The notes below the pieces were generated by a model. That model saw only the letters and a list, made by a program, of their open reading frames with translations, had not been told where the DNA came from and made no database searches. Shown here piece after piece: positions 63,555-64,000 of a DNA stretch of 64,000 nt. Position numbers and translations under genes: made by a program. Origin of the DNA: Aradus depressus (Eukaryota; Arthropoda; Insecta; Hemiptera; Aradidae); contig OY759221.1 in the NCBI GenBank assembly GCA_963662175.1, positions 31,246,045 to 31,310,044 on the forward strand. The letters run 5' to 3'. Numbering within the stretch: position 1 is the first letter of the stretch; every line of letters starts with the position of its first letter.

Positions 63555-64000
63555 GGGAATCTCCCGCCGGAGGAGGACAGGGAGGAGGGTGGAGGACTGG
63601 GACGAGGGAGGATGACAGGAAAGAGGGAGGAGGGAGGATGACAGGAAAGAGGGAGGACAGGGAGGGGAGATGAGGACAGGGAAAAGGGAGGAGGACCGGA
63701 AGGGGGGAGTAGGGAGGAGGACCGGAAGGGGGGAGTAGGGAGGAGGACAGGGAGTGGGAGGAGGACAGGGAAGAGGGATGAGGACAGTGAGGGGGAGGAG
63801 GACAGGGAGGAGGGAGGAGGGCAGTGAGGGGGAGGAGGGCAGTGAGGGGGAGGAGAACAGTGAAGGGGAGGAGGACAGGGAAGAAGGAGGAGGAAAGGGA
63901 GGAGGACAGGGAGGAGGGAGAAGGACAGGGCGAGGGAGGAAGGCAGGGAAGAGGGGGGAGGACAGGGAGGGGAGAGGAAGACAGAGATGGGGAGGAGGGA
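63555..64000. repeat. Purine-rich (GGA)n-like low-complexity tract
   Basis: Almost only G and A on the plus strand, built from irregular GGGAGGAGGACAGGGA-like units of about 17-30 bp, with an occasional ACAG. Continues to the window edge, so the full length is unknown. Confidence 0.9.

Overview
The window is eukaryotic, AT-rich and almost entirely repetitive. I found no intact protein-coding gene, no genuine tRNA or rRNA gene and no bacterial-type feature. The mixture of tRNA-derived SINEs, jockey-like and RTE-like non-LTR retrotransposon remains, Penelope-like repeats with hammerhead-ribozyme-like cores, TIR elements and minisatellites suggests an arthropod, probably an insect. That assignment is inference; species and order cannot be fixed from the sequence.

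Layout. 0-3 kb: unassigned sequence with a 76-bp tandem repeat. 3.0-6.3 kb: SINE copies, a TIR element (GGGGAGACCGGGG ends) carrying a palindromic hammerhead element, and two adjacent foldbacks. 6.3-12.7 kb: an 85-bp satellite, a SINE, fragments of an abundant unclassified family here called M, and the eroded C-terminus of a LINE polyprotein. 13-14.7 kb: a jockey-type reverse transcriptase relic flanked by a duplication. 15.56-16.6 kb: a 29-bp minisatellite of about 36 units. 17.15-17.5 kb: an inverted pair of Penelope-like ends. 17.5-20.5 kb: unassigned AT-rich DNA. 20.5-32.5 kb: two SINE families, M copies, LINE relics and a small MITE. 32.9-35.1 kb: an inverted pair of about 0.85-kb units (family E). 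37.2-37.8 kb: a 31-bp minisatellite. 38.1-38.7 kb: a second palindromic hammerhead element, inside an M copy. 39.0-39.9 kb: a hAT-like TIR element. 41.6-42.6 kb: a 698-bp TIR element between inverted Penelope-like ends. 45-47.7 kb: Penelope-like ends, a Ty3/Gypsy Gag relic and the largest ORF, an RTE-type RT C-terminus. 48.7-62.5 kb: more LINE tails, family E, M and SINE copies. 63.55-64 kb: a strongly purine-rich tract.

The most notable feature is a set of hammerhead-like self-cleaving RNA motifs. Two palindromic elements of about 270 bp (3822-4096 and 38329-38596) carry one motif per arm, so each strand encodes one. Each has a CTGATGA box, a GACGC/GCGTC-type stem II, a GAAA box, a self-complementary AACCGGTT stem III and a short stem I. 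Both elements have 12-13-bp target-site duplications. Diverged versions lie at 17.2, 27.4, 41.7, 45.4 and 58.0 kb. This matches the known association of hammerhead ribozymes with Penelope-like retroelements and animal retrozymes. The palindromic two-ribozyme arrangement is the part I would check first.

Family labels (SINE-A, SINE-B, M, E, D) are mine. Boundaries of degenerate copies are approximate, to about 10-20 bp. All homology statements come from reading the sequence, not from database searches.
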